A stretch of DNA of 5,598 bases from Thermococci archaeon (GTDB lineage: Archaea > Methanobacteriota_B > Thermococci > Thermococcales > Thermococcaceae): the NCBI GenBank assembly GCA_003663535.1, contig QMUE01000109.1, positions 1 to 5,598 of the forward strand. Direction: 5' to 3'. Below the pieces are notes generated by a model, which saw only the letters and a program-made list of their open reading frames with translations, searched no databases and had not been told where the DNA came from. The position numbers and the translations under genes were made by a program. Positions 4,749 to 5,598 of the stretch are shown one piece after another. Positions within the stretch are counted from its first letter, which is position 1. The number at the start of each line of letters is the position of its first letter.

Positions 4749-5598
4749 ATGAATTGCTTAGTGGTGGGCCACATAACACATGACATAATAGTGAGAGGAA
4801 GCAAGAAGATTGAGAGGGCCGGTGGTGGTGCTTATTATTCAGCTCTTGCTCTTTCCAAGTTTTGTAATGTAGTGGTTCTAACTAAAGTGGGAGGGAGTTT
4901 CCCCATATCCTGGTTGGAAGAGCTTGAGGCCCAAGGTATCTCTGTTATAATAATTCCATCGGAGAAGAGCACAACATACAAACTACACTATACAAGCGAA
5001 AATGAGAGAACTCTTGAACTTTTATCAAGGGCAGACCCCTTCTATCCGGAGGACCTCCCCAAAGAGAAATTCGATATGGTTCTGCTGAATCCTGTTGCAA
5101 ATGAGATACCCCTAGATGCCTTAAATAACTTTAAGGATAAGTATCTCACTATAGACATCCAAGGATTCCTCAGAGAAATAAAAAACATGAGAGTGAGGCT
5201 AAAAGATATAGATGCAAGTTTCTTAAAACCGGCGAACATTATTCATGCGGATGTTAATGAATCCCAACACCTGAAAAATATGAAGCCCGAGGAATTTGAA
5301 GTTTTATTAATATCCAACGGGCCTGAAAGTGGAACTGCATACCACAAGGGGCATAAGTATGTATATAAACCCCTGAGAAAGAAGATTAAAGAATCCACTG
5401 GGGCCGGCGATGTATTTCTGGCTGTTTTTTCCTACTTCTACAAAAAATACTCGTTTATTCAGGCGCTAAAAATGGCCAATGCATTTACAGCCACGTTTTT
5501 AGAGAAAAGAGATTTCAATTTTTCTCTTGATGAAGTTGCAGAAAAGGCTAAATTTATAGAGGTCAAACGGATAAACGATGAAGAAGGTGAACCCCATG
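4749..5598 (+). CDS. PfkB-family kinase, probable myo-inositol 3-kinase (partial, 3' end beyond window)
   Basis: The frame is open from ATG 4749 to the window end, 283 codons without a stop. GGGTGAG (4738-4744) lies 4 bases ahead of the ATG. The product begins MNCLVVGHITHDIIVRG, with GGGAYYSALALS (25-36) as the N-terminal ribokinase-fold signature. DIQGF lies at 136-140, the HADVNE motif at 166-171 carries N and E residues typical of the metal site, and STGAGD (216-221) holds the anion hole and catalytic base D221. The layout and wording (VVGH, RAGGGAYYSALALS, DIQGF, HAD, LLISNGPE, ESTGAGDVFL) match what I recall of Thermococcus kodakarensis myo-inositol 3-kinase, about 273 residues, so only the tail is missing. 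That enzyme makes myo-inositol 3-phosphate from ATP and inositol, feeding inositol lipid or solute synthesis. Another sugar specificity cannot be excluded. Confidence 0.85.
   Translation, partial: MNCLVVGHITHDIIVRGSKKIERAGGGAYYSALALSKFCNVVVLTKVGGSFPISWLEELEAQGISVIIIPSEKSTTYKLHYTSENERTLELLSRADPFYPEDLPKEKFDMVLLNPVANEIPLDALNNFKDKYLTIDIQGFLREIKNMRVRLKDIDASFLKPANIIHADVNESQHLKNMKPEEFEVLLISNGPESGTAYHKGHKYVYKPLRKKIKESTGAGDVFLAVFSYFYKKYSFIQALKMANAFTATFLEKRDFNFSLDEVAEKAKFIEVKRINDEEGEPH
5596..5598 (+). CDS. Probable start codon of the next gene, overlapping the kinase 3' end
   Basis: The last three bases are ATG, preceded at a 5-base spacing by AAGGTGA (5584-5590), the same kind of ribosome binding site used by hypC, the kinase and the ubiquitin-fold gene here. 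The ATG is in the +1 frame relative to the kinase. A co-transcribed, translationally coupled gene probably begins here. Its product cannot be seen. Confidence 0.4.

Noticed and set aside
3742..4751. Shared 13-base sequence GGTGAGAAAAATG before hypC and the kinase
   Set aside because: It is only the common ribosome binding site, an A-run and the start codon; no further similarity surrounds it, so a regulatory link is not supported.
5042..5239. 65-codon minus-strand frame opposite the kinase gene
   Set aside because: It is antisense to the kinase core and has no signal supporting expression.
1..5598. CRISPR array or tandem repeat
   Set aside because: No regularly spaced direct repeats were seen anywhere in the window.

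Overview
This window most likely comes from a hyperthermophilic archaeon of the order Thermococcales (Pyrococcus/Thermococcus/Palaeococcus type). The evidence is an alanine aminotransferase that reads almost like the Pyrococcus furiosus enzyme, HypC and HypD proteins of Thermococcales type, a PfkB-family kinase resembling the Thermococcus myo-inositol kinase, archaeal TATA promoters, GGTGA/GGAGG ribosome binding sites, T-run terminators and a tRNA gene with an encoded CCA. The species cannot be fixed from sequence alone.

Layout from left to right. (1) Positions 1-308, minus strand: the N-terminal part of an Lrp/AsnC-type regulator, cut by the window edge. (2) Positions 339-394: back-to-back promoters for this regulator and for a tRNA, with a perfect 7+7 inverted repeat between them. 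(3) Positions 423-500: tRNA-Arg(CCT). (4) Positions 609-812: a 67-residue ubiquitin-fold protein (ThiS/MoaD/SAMP-like) ending in Gly-Gly. (5) Positions 901-2094, minus strand: alanine aminotransferase. (6) Positions 2095-2404: a gap without a protein gene but with a plus-strand promoter and a structured RNA locus. Its first part has the layout of a double-guide C/D box RNA. Its second part is a GC-rich fold resembling the right end of IS200/IS605 (TnpB) elements. (7) Positions 2405-3741, minus strand: hypC-hypD, overlapping or nearly so, for [NiFe]-hydrogenase maturation. (8) Positions 3819-4694, minus strand: a DapA-superfamily aldolase whose active-site residues argue against dihydrodipicolinate synthase and resemble 4-hydroxy-2-oxoglutarate aldolase. 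(9) Positions 4749-5598, plus strand: a PfkB-family kinase, probably myo-inositol 3-kinase, running off the window. The ribosome binding site and ATG of a next gene appear to be its last bases.

How they may work together: HypC and HypD build the Fe(CN)2CO unit of [NiFe] hydrogenases, and alanine aminotransferase turns pyruvate into alanine. In Thermococcales, H2 and alanine are alternative outlets for fermentation, so their proximity is suggestive but not proof of co-regulation. The other genes appear to be separate transcription units. The most unusual stretch is the RNA locus at 2187-2373.
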